A DNA stretch of 48,204 nt, taken from positions 1-48,204 of the forward strand of contig CAZJFS010000013.1 in NCBI GenBank assembly GCA_964545075.1, read 5' to 3'. The stretch is from DAOPXV01 sp035352535 (GTDB lineage: Bacteria; Muiribacteriota; UBA9980). The notes beneath the pieces are model-generated. The model searched no databases and was not told the origin of the DNA. It saw nothing but the letters and a program-made list of their open reading frames with translations. The position numbers were made by a program, and so were the translations under genes. How positions within the stretch are numbered: the first letter of the stretch is position 1; each line of letters begins with the position of its first letter. Positions 34,264-43,165 of the stretch are shown piece after piece.

Positions 34264-35442
34264 TTAAAACTTGAAAATATCCGAAGAGGATATGCTGTCA
34301 AGCAGGGCGTTTAAGGACTCGAGCAGTTCTCTTTGCGATCTTTCGAAATAACGTCCGGCTTTTTCGAAATACCTGGAGCAAATGCCGCATTTTTTACAGT
34401 TTTGTATCTGGCATTTTATGTTTTTATGCATAATTTCACGCTTCATTCCGTCGAGTTCCGCGTTATCTATGTGAATCTGAAATGGTTTCAAAGCGGCCTG
34501 GCGCTTTACAAGCTTAAAGAGGTTGACCCTCGACAGAAAACCTAAAACAAGATGCGCAATATTTGAAAACTGTTTTGAAGAGCGGCTGTTAACCAATGAG
34601 AACGCGGTTATGAGTTTGGCGAAATTTCCGTTATACGATCTTTTCGCGTAGCTGTTGGCGAGTTCGACTATAACTTCGGTCGGAAAAGTGCGGTCGGCTA
34701 TTTTAAGATTGTCCACGCCGAGCGATTCGTAAAGGTCGGAGTCTTCGGGCCGCACGTACATCATTTTCAGTATCGATTCGGGGTTCGCCACTTTTGGAAT
34801 GAGGCATCTTGTTATGTGGTGTCCCAGATAAAAGCCTTTCGATTGATGATGCGCCTGTGATGAGTGTGAAACCGCGTAGGAATGAGTGAGACATTCATTG
34901 CAAAAAATGTAGCAGCCTAAATTCGCGAATAACACCAGATCGCATGAAACGGCTTCCCTGACATTTTTTATAAATTCAAAATCGTTCGGACTTCCGATGA
35001 TTATTTTTGAACACCCGATGTCTTCATATTGTTTTGCGCTGGTAACGGTCGTTATCATTGTAAAGATCGATGCCGTAATTTTAAGTTCGGGATAATATTT
35101 TTTAATTAGTTTTATTAAAAAGTAATCCGTCGCCGTGACAGCCGTGATACCGTAAGAGCACAGCCGGTCCATAAAAATTCTCAAGTCATGAACGAATTCG
35201 GCGTCAAAGGGCCTGTTTTCATAACACGAAAAATTCAGAAGATAATTGAAACCCATGCCGGCATTCCTGACTTTTTTTATATGCGCGGCTATCATTTTTT
35301 CGCTTGTCGGAGGCAATATCAGGCTCGGCCTGCCGCCGCCGTATTTGTCAATTTGCGCCTGGCCGTATACCGCGTCGATCGATTCGGCGGGCAATTTGTC
35401 GATAAGCTTATCATCCCAGTTGGTAGGCACAATTAATCTCAA
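34264..35442 (-). CDS. U32-family protein A with C-terminal Cys cluster
   Basis: This 392-residue protein is a TIM-barrel U32-type protein (DLRIFMDRLCSYGITAVTATDYFLI, then FANLGCYIFCNECLTHSY, the typical U32 Cys-rich core). The C-terminus has CQIQNCKKCGICSRYF, a CxxCxxC group of a possible iron-sulfur or zinc site. Known U32 relatives such as UbiU/UbiV carry [4Fe-4S] clusters and use no protease chemistry, so 'peptidase' may mislead. The start is TTG 35442: AGGAG lies 10 nt upstream and the residues align with the paralogue (MRLIVPTN versus MKIFVPAN). It overlaps the paralogue's end by 32 nt. Confidence 0.83.
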   Translation of the reverse strand: MRLIVPTNWDDKLIDKLPAESIDAVYGQAQIDKYGGGRPSLILPPTSEKMIAAHIKKVRNAGMGFNYLLNFSCYENRPFDAEFVHDLRIFMDRLCSYGITAVTATDYFLIKLIKKYYPELKITASIFTMITTVTSAKQYEDIGCSKIIIGSPNDFEFIKNVREAVSCDLVLFANLGCYIFCNECLTHSYAVSHSSQAHHQSKGFYLGHHITRCLIPKVANPESILKMMYVRPEDSDLYESLGVDNLKIADRTFPTEVIVELANSYAKRSYNGNFAKLITAFSLVNSRSSKQFSNIAHLVLGFLSRVNLFKLVKRQAALKPFQIHIDNAELDGMKREIMHKNIKCQIQNCKKCGICSRYFEKAGRYFERSQRELLESLNALLDSISSSDIFKF

Positions 35443-36511
35443 GCTCTTTGATCTCCTTTAGAATTTTTTCGCGTTCGCTCTCGTCATAAGAACCGTGTTT
35501 TTTGAAAAAATCAAGGCATTTAAGGCATTTGTCGCAGTCAAGATACGCGCAGAGGCTCCTTAAGCCTATCGATTCATCGACTATTTTCGCCGCCGCTTCC
35601 GGACCGAGTTTGATCGAATTAAATCTTAAATTAGACAGGCAAAAATAATTTTTAACGATCGAAAAAACGTTTTGGACCGGCGCCGCTCTGAAATATGCGT
35701 CGAAAACCAATTTGACCGAATCAAAAGTGGCGTTTGAATCCGAGATGAAATAGTCAAGTTCGGGATATTCGTTTTTGAACCCGTCGAAAAGCTGTGGCGG
35801 TAAAAATCCTGCCGATAGGTGTTTTTCAGGTTTTTTAATTTTTTCGGCGACGCACGTAAGACCGGCGATATCCGTGGACTGCATTTTATGAGAAATGAAA
35901 TTTTGTGAAAAGTGAGACATTTCGGCGAGGTGTCTTACGCAGAAGATAGAATGAAGGTAGCAACCCGAATTCAAATAGATAATATTTAATTTTTCGCTGA
36001 ATTCGCGGTGGATCATGTCCAGAAAATTTTTATCGCGCGCGAGAAAGAAGGAATATATTATGCCGTCGGCGCCCTGCGAAAACGTGGTTTCAGCGCTCTG
36101 ACGGCTGTCGATGCGGGCCGCCGGAGATATTATGACCTTCAGTTTCGGAAACTGCTTCTGAATGATCTGCATCAGCATCAGCGATGAAACGATAACGCCG
36201 TCGCATCCGCAGTCGTGCACTTTCTTTAAAAACTCGATCAATTTAAAATGCGGTCCGCGCAGAAATTCGATATTATTCAAACAGACCGCATCCATTAAAT
36301 AATAAAAGCTCTTGCCTCTGGACCTGACGTGGTCGGAGAAATTTTTGACTTCCTTGAATCCGGCGGGCGCCCGGTTTTTTAAAAACAGATCGAAAACGCT
36401 GCCTACGTTGTCTTTAGGCATACGGCCGAAAAAAATTATTTCGTCATTTTTAGCGGTGGAAAAATGATCTGAATAATTGGCGTCAAGGTTTGCCGGCACG
36501 AATATTTTCAA
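35411..36511 (-). CDS. U32-family protein B with C-terminal Cys cluster
   Basis: This 366-residue paralogue of the next gene has the same plan. It starts MKIFVPANLDANYSDHF, has a core with LNSGCYLHSIFCVRHLAEMSHF, and ends with LDCDKCLKCLDFFKKHG, again a CxxCxxC group. The two proteins are diverged tandem copies and are translationally coupled, as UbiU and UbiV are in ubiquinone synthesis, where they act as a heterodimer. A heterodimer here is a reasonable guess. The reaction (hydroxylation, RNA modification or proteolysis) is unknown. The gene is separated from the M28 peptidase by 40 nt in the same direction. Confidence 0.83.
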   Translation of the reverse strand: MKIFVPANLDANYSDHFSTAKNDEIIFFGRMPKDNVGSVFDLFLKNRAPAGFKEVKNFSDHVRSRGKSFYYLMDAVCLNNIEFLRGPHFKLIEFLKKVHDCGCDGVIVSSLMLMQIIQKQFPKLKVIISPAARIDSRQSAETTFSQGADGIIYSFFLARDKNFLDMIHREFSEKLNIIYLNSGCYLHSIFCVRHLAEMSHFSQNFISHKMQSTDIAGLTCVAEKIKKPEKHLSAGFLPPQLFDGFKNEYPELDYFISDSNATFDSVKLVFDAYFRAAPVQNVFSIVKNYFCLSNLRFNSIKLGPEAAAKIVDESIGLRSLCAYLDCDKCLKCLDFFKKHGSYDESEREKILKEIKELEINCAYQLG

Positions 36512-36551
36512 GCGTTTAACCTCGATCTTTTTTGTAATGTATCATAGAGGT

Positions 36552-37898
36552 TTATTTTTTCGCCTGCGCCGCCGGGGCCGAGAGAATATTTACGAGGCCC
36601 TGCGCGACAACCCTTACGAATTCCGTAGGCATTTCAGGATTGAGGTTTTCGACATGGTCGGTTACCTGATGGTAGTTAGGGTTCGAGCCGTATTCGTCTT
36701 CTATGAAAAGAAATGATGGCGCTCCTGCGTTAATAAATGATACGTGGTCGCTTCCCCATACGTTATACGACATGGTGACTTTCAGTTTGCCGCCCTGTTT
36801 AGCTACCGCGAGAAAGTTTCCAACGAATCCGTCGTATGCCTGTTTTGTCTGCCAGAGTGATGAGATCGGAGGTTTTTTATCGAATCCGATCATGTCCAGA
36901 TTTACCATTCCGAGAACGTTCTTTATTTCGCCGCTGGCCTTGAGCTGGCTCGCGTAAGCTTTGCTTCCGTGAAGCCCGAGTTCCTCGCCCGCGAAGAGAA
37001 CGAATCTGACCTTATCGGCGAACGGGAATTTTGAAATGATGGTAGCCACTTCGATAACGCCGGCGGAGCCGCTTGCGTTATCGTCCGCGCCTGGCGCTTC
37101 GATCGAAGGATTCGGGGACATCGAATCGAGATGGCCGCCTACGACGTAAAAATCGCTTGTTTTATTATCTGGTTTTTTCTGCGCCACTACGTTGTATTGA
37201 GTTTGGCCGTTGTCGCTATATTCAACGAGCTTGGCTTCGAATCCGAGTTTTTTGAATTCTTCGATAGCGAAATTAGCGGCTTTGAGGTAGCCTTCTGAAT
37301 ATGAGTATCTGGTTTTGAAATTTTCTAATGTTTTGATGCGGGCAATGAGCCTTTCAGTGTTAACGTTTATGATTTCGCCCATTTTGATTTCGGGTATATT
37401 GATATGTTTGATGTTTACGGCTACGCGGATATTCTGTTTGAGCGTTTCAAGCTTAAAGTGATTGCTTTCAAGTTTCGCGATCTCGTTGAAAACATTTGGC
37501 GGCGCCTGAAATATAGTGTAAGGTCCGTTTTCGTATATTATGTTGAGCTCTTCTCTGTACTGGTCTATCGGTGAATTTATGCCGCGTTTGATCGAGAGCA
37601 TCGGTTCGCTCATGTCACTTTGAGTAAAAATACCGGTTTTTACAACGGCCTGGTCTGGAATGCGCGGTTGCTTACCGCTTTTATACGATATAAAGAAATC
37701 GTTATCCAGTTCGCACCAGTATGTCATATTTTCGTCGCTTTTAAACTTTGAAAGTTCCGGCGTGTCGATCCTTGTTATATCGACGAGCATGTGTTTAAGG
37801 GCTACTCTATTGTCGGAGTTTCCTATTTCGGCGGCGCCGAGCTGCCCGAAATTTAATGTCAGGATTAAGATCGCAAGAATAAAAGATAAACGACGCAT
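36552..37898 (-). CDS. Secreted M28-family metallopeptidase
   Basis: This 448-residue protein has a signal peptide (about residues 1-21), an N-terminal domain (about 25-190) and a zinc-dependent M28 peptidase domain. All metal and catalytic positions are present: His in GGHLDSM, bridging Asp in GADDNASG, catalytic Glu pair in AGEELGLHGS, Asp in NLDMIG and His in WGSDHVSF. M28 enzymes are aminopeptidases or carboxypeptidases; exact specificity unknown. It acts outside the cytoplasm. AAGGAG precedes the ATG, and a consensus promoter lies at 37962-37990. The U32 pair follows downstream. Confidence 0.93.
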   Translation of the reverse strand: MRRLSFILAILILTLNFGQLGAAEIGNSDNRVALKHMLVDITRIDTPELSKFKSDENMTYWCELDNDFFISYKSGKQPRIPDQAVVKTGIFTQSDMSEPMLSIKRGINSPIDQYREELNIIYENGPYTIFQAPPNVFNEIAKLESNHFKLETLKQNIRVAVNIKHINIPEIKMGEIINVNTERLIARIKTLENFKTRYSYSEGYLKAANFAIEEFKKLGFEAKLVEYSDNGQTQYNVVAQKKPDNKTSDFYVVGGHLDSMSPNPSIEAPGADDNASGSAGVIEVATIISKFPFADKVRFVLFAGEELGLHGSKAYASQLKASGEIKNVLGMVNLDMIGFDKKPPISSLWQTKQAYDGFVGNFLAVAKQGGKLKVTMSYNVWGSDHVSFINAGAPSFLFIEDEYGSNPNYHQVTDHVENLNPEMPTEFVRVVAQGLVNILSAPAAQAKK

Positions 37899-37961
37899 AT
37901 TTTGCTCCTTAATTTATAATCAATATTAATAATTCATGTCAATATTTTAGTATGCGCCTTA

Positions 37962-37990
37962 ATTATATAAAAAAATAGCGATATTGTCAA
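37962..37990 (-). promoter_or_regulatory. Consensus promoter of the M28 peptidase
   Basis: Minus strand: TTGACA (37990-37985), exactly 17 nt, TATAAT (37967-37962). A second, poorer promoter (TTGACA-N18-TATAAA, 37942-37913) overlaps the ribosome-binding site and is less likely. Confidence 0.8.
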
Positions 37991-38059
37991 AAAAAACCTC
38001 TTTTTATTTTTGATCGGGGCATTTTTAGCCTGGCGGAATTTCCAGCGGATAAAACCGGG

Positions 38060-38088
38060 TTGACTTTCATCGATTTAAAAGGTATTAT
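38060..38088 (+). promoter_or_regulatory. Promoter of the B12 radical SAM gene, apparently leaderless
   Basis: TTGACT (38060-38065), 17 nt, TATTAT (38083-38088). The ATG at 38098 follows after 9 nt, so transcription would start at or just before the start codon. No Shine-Dalgarno is visible. Confidence 0.65.
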
Positions 38089-38097
38089 TAATATCTC

Positions 38098-40140
38098 ATG
38101 AAAAACGCTGAAACTAAATATAATATAGCGCTTTGCGCCATAAATACCAGATACAGCCAGAGTTCAATAGCCATCGATTACCTTTCGGCTTATCTTGAAA
38201 AATATATGTCGGGAAAGCCGGATATCAAAGAAAGCTACGACCTTAAAATTTTCGAATTCAATCTTACGGACAGTTTTGAATTTATGGCGAGAGCCCTCTG
38301 CCGCGAAGATATTCATCTTTATTGCTTTTCGGTATATATCTGGAACCGCGAGATAACGGCTCGGCTGATATCATTCATAAAAAAAGCGTTTCCGGAAGCC
38401 TTCGTTTTAGTAGGAGGACCGGAGGTTGTTTCGGCGTGCGCCGGCGAATCAGAGGCGATGATAGGCGCCGATGTAGCCCTCTGCGGAGAAGGCGAATGGT
38501 CCTTCGCGCGGTTCGTTGAACTGAAGATAAATTATTTTAAAAATGGTATGGCGCATAACTTTATAAATAAAGACGAATTTTGCGCGATTCCGGGTATCGC
38601 CATATCCGGGCTGAACGGTCCGGAAGCCTTTTTTTATTCATCCGAACCGGCTGTTTTTGACGATCCGGATGAGCTGCCGTCTATCTATGACGCGTATATG
38701 AAACTTCGAACGCCCAGATCATATGTTTATCTTGAAACTTCCAGGGGCTGCCCGAATCATTGCTATTATTGCCTGAGTTCGCTGAAACCTTCGGGCAAGC
38801 CAGCTGTCAGGCGATTTTCGATGGAACGCGTTTTTTCGGATATCGATAAGATAACCGATACGCTTAAAATTGAAAAAGTGCGCGTAATAGACAGGACCTT
38901 TAACGAGGACCCCGAAAGGGCTCTGAAGATATTTAAACATATCGCGGCTAAAAATATTGAAAACATGATGTTTCAGTTTGAAATGAGCCCTTATAAATTC
39001 ACGCCCGAACTGCTGGATTTTTTGAGAACGCTTAAGAAAAAATGCTTTCAGTTCGAGATAGGAATTCAGTCCTTCGATTCAGGCTCTCTCGATTCGGTAG
39101 GCCGCGGTGATATGGCGGCTGACGTTAAAAATATTGAACGTGAGAAAAAACATACGCCGTCCGAAATTCTCGACATTCTCATAAATGAGACGCGGGTCGA
39201 AATCCATGCCGACCTTATGTTCGGCCTTCCGGCTGATACGGTTGATTCCTGCATCGGCTCATTCGACGCGCTTTTAATGAAAATGCCTGACAGCGTTCAG
39301 TTCTGGCAGCTTAAAATGCTTCGCGGCACGCGCCTTAGAAATGAAGCGGAAAAGCTTCGAATGGCTTATGAAAGTTATCCGCCATACGCCGTTATAAGGA
39401 CTCCGAAAATGAGCGTCGCGGATATATTCAGGCTTCAAAAACTTGGCCGTTATCTCGACCTTTTATATAATCACGGCCATATTAAAAACAGCGTCGGATT
39501 TTTGTTCGGAATAACTAAAAGTCCGTCATGGCTTTTCTTTTCAATAATAGAACATTTCGAAAAAAATAACATCGCCGAGACGGCCGTATCGCGCTCAAAT
39601 CTTTTTCAATATATAAAGGAGTTCGCGGAAAGAACCGTTAAGATCAAAAATGAGCGGCATTATGATATTTTGCTGGACTATTTGAGGCTGGATTTTATAG
39701 AGGGCGAGAAAAAGCGTTTTTCGATGCCGGAATTTCTTGAAAAACCGTATCAGAATATCAACGCCGGACTTTTTTCTAAAATTTTAGAATCCTTCGACGC
39801 GGAAAAAAGAAGAATAAAAATTTCAAAAACGTATTCATTCCATAAGTTCTCATATGATATTTCCGGAAACGGGCGGACGCCTGAAAAAAAAGAATGCGCG
39901 CTTGTTTTGAAACATTTAGTTAATCCCGACGGATCTTTCGGGGCCGAAAAACAATTTTTATTCGAAAAAGACATGATTAAAGCTCTCGACTTTCTATCGT
40001 TCGCGGATAAGAACAGATACGCGAGATCTGAAAATTCTGAAACGCTTTTTAATGCCGGGCTGGAAGGCGTTTTAAAGGAAACGACGGCTGAAATTCTGGC
40101 CGGTATCGAATCTTTGAGAGCGGCCGGAATAGTTTTATAA
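38098..40140 (+). CDS. B12-binding radical SAM protein (DUF4080 C-terminus)
   Basis: This 680-residue protein has an N-terminal cobalamin-binding Rossmann domain (about 1-170; VGGPEVVSACA) and a radical SAM domain with the CxxxCxxC cluster motif C218-C222-C225 (GCPNHCYYCLSS). A C-terminal region (about 460-680) like DUF4080 closes it. B12 radical SAM enzymes often methylate unactivated carbons; target unknown. It is followed 38 nt later by a one-cluster ferredoxin that could reduce it. Confidence 0.92.
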   Translation: MKNAETKYNIALCAINTRYSQSSIAIDYLSAYLEKYMSGKPDIKESYDLKIFEFNLTDSFEFMARALCREDIHLYCFSVYIWNREITARLISFIKKAFPEAFVLVGGPEVVSACAGESEAMIGADVALCGEGEWSFARFVELKINYFKNGMAHNFINKDEFCAIPGIAISGLNGPEAFFYSSEPAVFDDPDELPSIYDAYMKLRTPRSYVYLETSRGCPNHCYYCLSSLKPSGKPAVRRFSMERVFSDIDKITDTLKIEKVRVIDRTFNEDPERALKIFKHIAAKNIENMMFQFEMSPYKFTPELLDFLRTLKKKCFQFEIGIQSFDSGSLDSVGRGDMAADVKNIEREKKHTPSEILDILINETRVEIHADLMFGLPADTVDSCIGSFDALLMKMPDSVQFWQLKMLRGTRLRNEAEKLRMAYESYPPYAVIRTPKMSVADIFRLQKLGRYLDLLYNHGHIKNSVGFLFGITKSPSWLFFSIIEHFEKNNIAETAVSRSNLFQYIKEFAERTVKIKNERHYDILLDYLRLDFIEGEKKRFSMPEFLEKPYQNINAGLFSKILESFDAEKRRIKISKTYSFHKFSYDISGNGRTPEKKECALVLKHLVNPDGSFGAEKQFLFEKDMIKALDFLSFADKNRYARSENSETLFNAGLEGVLKETTAEILAGIESLRAAGIVL

Positions 40141-40178
40141 TAGTTCTCTGAAAAAAAATTCTAAGCGGAGGAAATAAT

Positions 40179-40367
40179 ATGGTAAAAAGAGTTTATATAA
40201 CCGATGATTGTATCGCCTGTATGGCTTGCGAACAGACATGCCCCGACGTTTTCAAGGTCGTCGGATCGAAATCGTCGATTCTTCAGACCGCTGATTTCGT
40301 GAAAAGCGAATCGTGTATAAAGCAGTCCGCGATGGGTTGCCCCGTGGAAGCTATAAAATACGAATAG
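40179..40367 (+). CDS. Small [4Fe-4S] ferredoxin
   Basis: This 62-residue ferredoxin has CIACMACEQTCP near the N-terminus and a distant CPVEAI near the C-terminus, matching the Thermotoga-type monocluster ferredoxin (CxxCxxC plus a far Cys-Pro binding one cluster). GGAGG precedes the ATG. It follows the radical SAM gene by 38 nt in the same direction, and a bidirectional terminator follows its stop. Likely electron donor, perhaps to the radical SAM enzyme. Confidence 0.93.
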   Translation: MVKRVYITDDCIACMACEQTCPDVFKVVGSKSSILQTADFVKSESCIKQSAMGCPVEAIKYE

Positions 40368-40381
40368 TTCGGCCGGCATGA

Positions 40382-40413
40382 AAAAAGCCTTCTATTTTAT
40401 TTTGAAGGCTTTT
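40382..40413. terminator. Bidirectional intrinsic terminator
   Basis: AAAAGCCTTC (40383-40392) with GAAGGCTTTT (40404-40413), 10-bp stem, 11-nt loop, A and T tracts on both sides. It lies between the convergent ferredoxin and ankyrin genes. Confidence 0.85.
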
Positions 40414-40433
40414 AATATTTTGTTGATTTATTA

Positions 40434-41369
40434 TTAAGATCTTATGGAAACCGCCTGTTTTGCTTCCGCGGCGAGTAATTGTTTATAAGCGTTCAAAAAA
40501 TCCTTTTCGTGCGGATAGTAATCGCCGAGCGTGTCGTACACTTCGAAGGCTTTATCGATCCTGTCCGTTCTCAGATATATGTCCGCAAGGTCGAAGTTGG
40601 CCGATACGTTTTCGGGGTATTTTTTCAGAAAACTCTCGCTCAGGTGAAGCAGATTGAAGTATGCTGCCGTTTTTTTTGCTTTTGCCGCGTCTTTTATGTA
40701 ATTCTCGCCGTCTTCATATTTTTGAACGAATAAAGTGCGGGCGCCGTTATTTGAAATTATCTGCGGCGTGTAGTCGAAAACTATTTTATCGGCCGTATTA
40801 CGAGCCGGTGATTTTGTTCCGGGTACGTATTTTTTTAATTGCGTTGATATGGACTTTTTTAATTTTGAAGCGGCCGTTTTACAGTTTTCTATGATCGTTT
40901 TGCAGTTTTCTAAATTTTTCCCAAGCCTTATATATATAAGCAGAAAAAGAAGAGAACCGGCCAGAAACATCTTTTTTAAAAAGTCAAACGTATAAAATGA
41001 TTCAAGGACCGCCGCGCTTTCAGCGTTGCCGCGGTTCTTCGCGATTTCCAGAGCGCTTATTCCGTTCGCGTCGGTTTTGTCGTATCTTGCGCCGCGTTTT
41101 AATAATAAGCGGATCGTTTCGTCGTTGTCCGAGGGTCCCATGGCGGCGAGCATCAGAAGAGTGGTTCCGCCCGGGCCTTCGGTATTCACGTTTTCGCCTT
41201 TTTCAAGAAAAGACGTTAAACGAACCGAATCGCCATGATACGCGGCTTTCATAGCTTCCGTCATAAGCGCGCCATTGATTTCTTCAGGGCCGTTATTTTT
41301 AACGGTCTGGCCGTAAGCCGTATTAACGATAAAAAGAGACAAAACGATTATAAAAAAGAGCTTCTTCAT
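40434..41369 (-). CDS. Exported ankyrin- and TPR-containing membrane protein
   Basis: This 311-residue protein has a signal peptide (MKKLFFIIVLSLFIVNTAYG) and about three ankyrin repeats at residues 32-120 (GPGGTTLLMLAAMG; DANGISALEIAKNRGN). A membrane segment follows (about 127-150), then a cytoplasmic or periplasmic helical part with TPR-like repeats (about 235-300; VSANFDLADIYLRTDRIDKAFEVYDT). ATG 41369 is chosen because AGGA lies 9 nt upstream; an ATG at 41378 overlaps that site. It is a likely protein-interaction module of unknown partner, with promoter at 41422-41450. Confidence 0.82.
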   Translation of the reverse strand: MKKLFFIIVLSLFIVNTAYGQTVKNNGPEEINGALMTEAMKAAYHGDSVRLTSFLEKGENVNTEGPGGTTLLMLAAMGPSDNDETIRLLLKRGARYDKTDANGISALEIAKNRGNAESAAVLESFYTFDFLKKMFLAGSLLFLLIYIRLGKNLENCKTIIENCKTAASKLKKSISTQLKKYVPGTKSPARNTADKIVFDYTPQIISNNGARTLFVQKYEDGENYIKDAAKAKKTAAYFNLLHLSESFLKKYPENVSANFDLADIYLRTDRIDKAFEVYDTLGDYYPHEKDFLNAYKQLLAAEAKQAVSIRS

Positions 41370-41421
41370 ACTCACCATTCCTGCTTTTATACAAACCGAA
41401 TACTGCGCGGTATTATTTAAA

Positions 41422-41450
41422 ATTCTACATTTATTTCAAGCTTTTGTCAA
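41422..41450 (-). promoter_or_regulatory. Promoter of the ankyrin/TPR gene
   Basis: Minus strand: TTGACA (41450-41445), 17 nt, TAGAAT (41427-41422). Confidence 0.7.
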
Positions 41451-41520
41451 TATAAATTCAGAAAGACGCACCGGGTTAAAGTTAAATGTCTTATTATCAT
41501 TAACTTTATGTGGGTATAGG

Positions 41521-42735
41521 CTATCTGGCAGAAACTTTCGGACCGATAACCGCGTTCACCATTTCATCCCACGCATAAGAAGCGAACTTCAATGTCGAAT
41601 ATTTCTGGTTGAACGTCGAGCGCGGAAAATAAATTGCGAGTCCCGTGGCGTTCTTTGCGGTGCCGCCAGTTACGCTATTTACGACTATCGCTTTAGAAAG
41701 CGCCATCAAAACCGTCTCTCCCGCTTTTTTCACTTCCGCGGCGTCCATGCTGCCAATGACGAGTTTTATAAAGTCGCCGATGTCTATATATGCCGAAATT
41801 TCAAATTTTTGAGCTTGCGCAACGCAAATTTTTACCGTCTTTATCCGCTCATCGCTCGTTAAAGCCGAAATCAGAATTTTTGAAAAATTGTCGATTTCAG
41901 TCGCAAGAGCCGGTAAATAAGAAGTGTCGATCACCGACATCGTGACCCCCTTTTTATTTGACAAATAACTTTGCGAATAAGCGTTGACTATCAATTTTGA
42001 AAGATCCAGCGGAGCGGTTTCAGGGCTTTTAAAAAGGGCCGCATATATGTGATCATAGGGCCAGCCGTCGCCCGGTTCCGTTTCTTCGGATGCGACAACG
42101 TATGACGCGTTCTCTCTCAATTCGTAAGCCACTTCGATCATCTGCATGAGGCATGCGTCCATCCCGAAAAGATCAATGGGTTTTCCGATGATCCCATGGA
42201 CGGCTTCGAGCGCCATGCCGAGCTCGGCCGCCGTGATTATTTTTCCGGATTGTTCGTCGTAAGAAATTCCCTTCCGTTTACTATTTGCCATTCTCCAGCC
42301 AGCGCCATGGTTCCATATGACCAATGCGTATTTTTCCGCCGGATAATTATCGGCGCACCATTTTGAAAAATTTATGATCTGCCTGTAGTCGCCCATGTCG
42401 ACTTCGCCGAGTTCTTCGACCTTGGCCGAAACAAGCCCCCAGTCGTCTTTGGGAGCTCCGGCGGCCCTCCTGCTGACCATGTATCTCCGGGCCGTTTTTT
42501 CACGCGCCCGGTCGATCTGGACGAGTATGTTCACGTCGTCGGAAACACCGGCCGCTTCCATCTCGCACATATCTTTAATTCCCTGACGGTCGAGATCGTT
42601 GTCGGCGTTCATGAAAACCATCACGCACCATTTAGCGGGCGCCGGCGTACCGGCGGAAGCGGCAAATGACGCGCTGCCGGAGATTTGAAACAATATCAAA
42701 AGGATCAGAAACAAAGCTGACTTTACTCTACTCAT
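41521..42735 (-). CDS. Clostripain-family (C11) cysteine peptidase, secreted
   Basis: This 404-residue protein has a signal peptide (about residues 1-25) and the C11 fold. The catalytic His is H143 in WNHGAGWR and the catalytic Cys is C195 in MDACLMQM. The opening WCVMVFMNADNDLD is characteristic of the clostripain family. It lacks the extra domains of large clostripains and is probably activated by self-cleavage, acting on Arg- or Lys-containing peptides outside the cell. GGGAGGG lies 7 nt before the ATG. Transcription starts far upstream (43014-43042), leaving an unusually long leader. Confidence 0.92.
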   Translation of the reverse strand: MSRVKSALFLILLILFQISGSASFAASAGTPAPAKWCVMVFMNADNDLDRQGIKDMCEMEAAGVSDDVNILVQIDRAREKTARRYMVSRRAAGAPKDDWGLVSAKVEELGEVDMGDYRQIINFSKWCADNYPAEKYALVIWNHGAGWRMANSKRKGISYDEQSGKIITAAELGMALEAVHGIIGKPIDLFGMDACLMQMIEVAYELRENASYVVASEETEPGDGWPYDHIYAALFKSPETAPLDLSKLIVNAYSQSYLSNKKGVTMSVIDTSYLPALATEIDNFSKILISALTSDERIKTVKICVAQAQKFEISAYIDIGDFIKLVIGSMDAAEVKKAGETVLMALSKAIVVNSVTGGTAKNATGLAIYFPRSTFNQKYSTLKFASYAWDEMVNAVIGPKVSAR

Positions 42736-43007
42736 CGGAAATCCCTCCCTGAAAATATACCGTTATTCGGATGATATTTATATTGGCTAAAACCAAATAA
42801 ACATAATAAAACACGGCCATAGGAAATAAATATTAAGTTGTTGAGATGGATCAGGGATTTTGTGTTACTGCGGACCCTAAAAAGATATAGGACGCCGTAG
42901 CTCGATAAGAAATCAGCTTCAAAACCCGCTCCTCCCCGCAAACATCGGGACAGGAACAAATTTATATTCAATTGTATTTTCGACAGTGATCGATCAAAAT
43001 CACTATC
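42736..43007 (-). promoter_or_regulatory. Long (about 270-nt) 5' leader of the C11 peptidase
   Basis: The predicted transcript starts near 43007 at a 9-bp hairpin (42999-43007 with 42982-42990, one G-U) and then contains a C/G-rich stem and several weaker ones. A TCCCTGA segment (42851-42857) could pair with TCAGGGA overlapping the ribosome-binding site (42746-42752). No Rfam family was recognised. A 79-codon frame here is judged spurious. Confidence 0.4.
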
Positions 43008-43013
43008 AATAAA

Positions 43014-43042
43014 ATTATACTCGCCCGGAAAACTTTTGTCAA
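43014..43042 (-). promoter_or_regulatory. Perfect consensus promoter of the C11 peptidase
   Basis: Minus strand: TTGACA (43042-43037), exactly 17 nt, TATAAT (43019-43014): six-of-six at both boxes. Confidence 0.85.
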
Positions 43043-43073
43043 GGAAATGGCGAAAATTTGCAAAAATCGTTAT

Positions 43074-43106
43074 AAAAAAACCTCCCCGATACCAACCGGA
43101 GAGGTT
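43074..43106 (-). terminator. Intrinsic terminator of the pruA-tupA operon
   Basis: On the minus strand AACCTCTCCGG (43106-43096) pairs with CGGGGAGGTT (43088-43079) with one mismatch, followed by a T-run (43080-43074). It ends the operon that finishes with tupA. Confidence 0.85.
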
Positions 43107-43165
43107 CTTTAGTAAGTATTATACGGTTATATTTATTTCTTTGATTTTTATCGCGTGCTCAAATA

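Noticed and set aside
42732..42971. Minus-strand 79-codon frame in the leader of the C11 peptidase
   Set aside because: No ribosome-binding site, no domain, and it overlaps the peptidase start; the stretch is better explained as untranslated leader.
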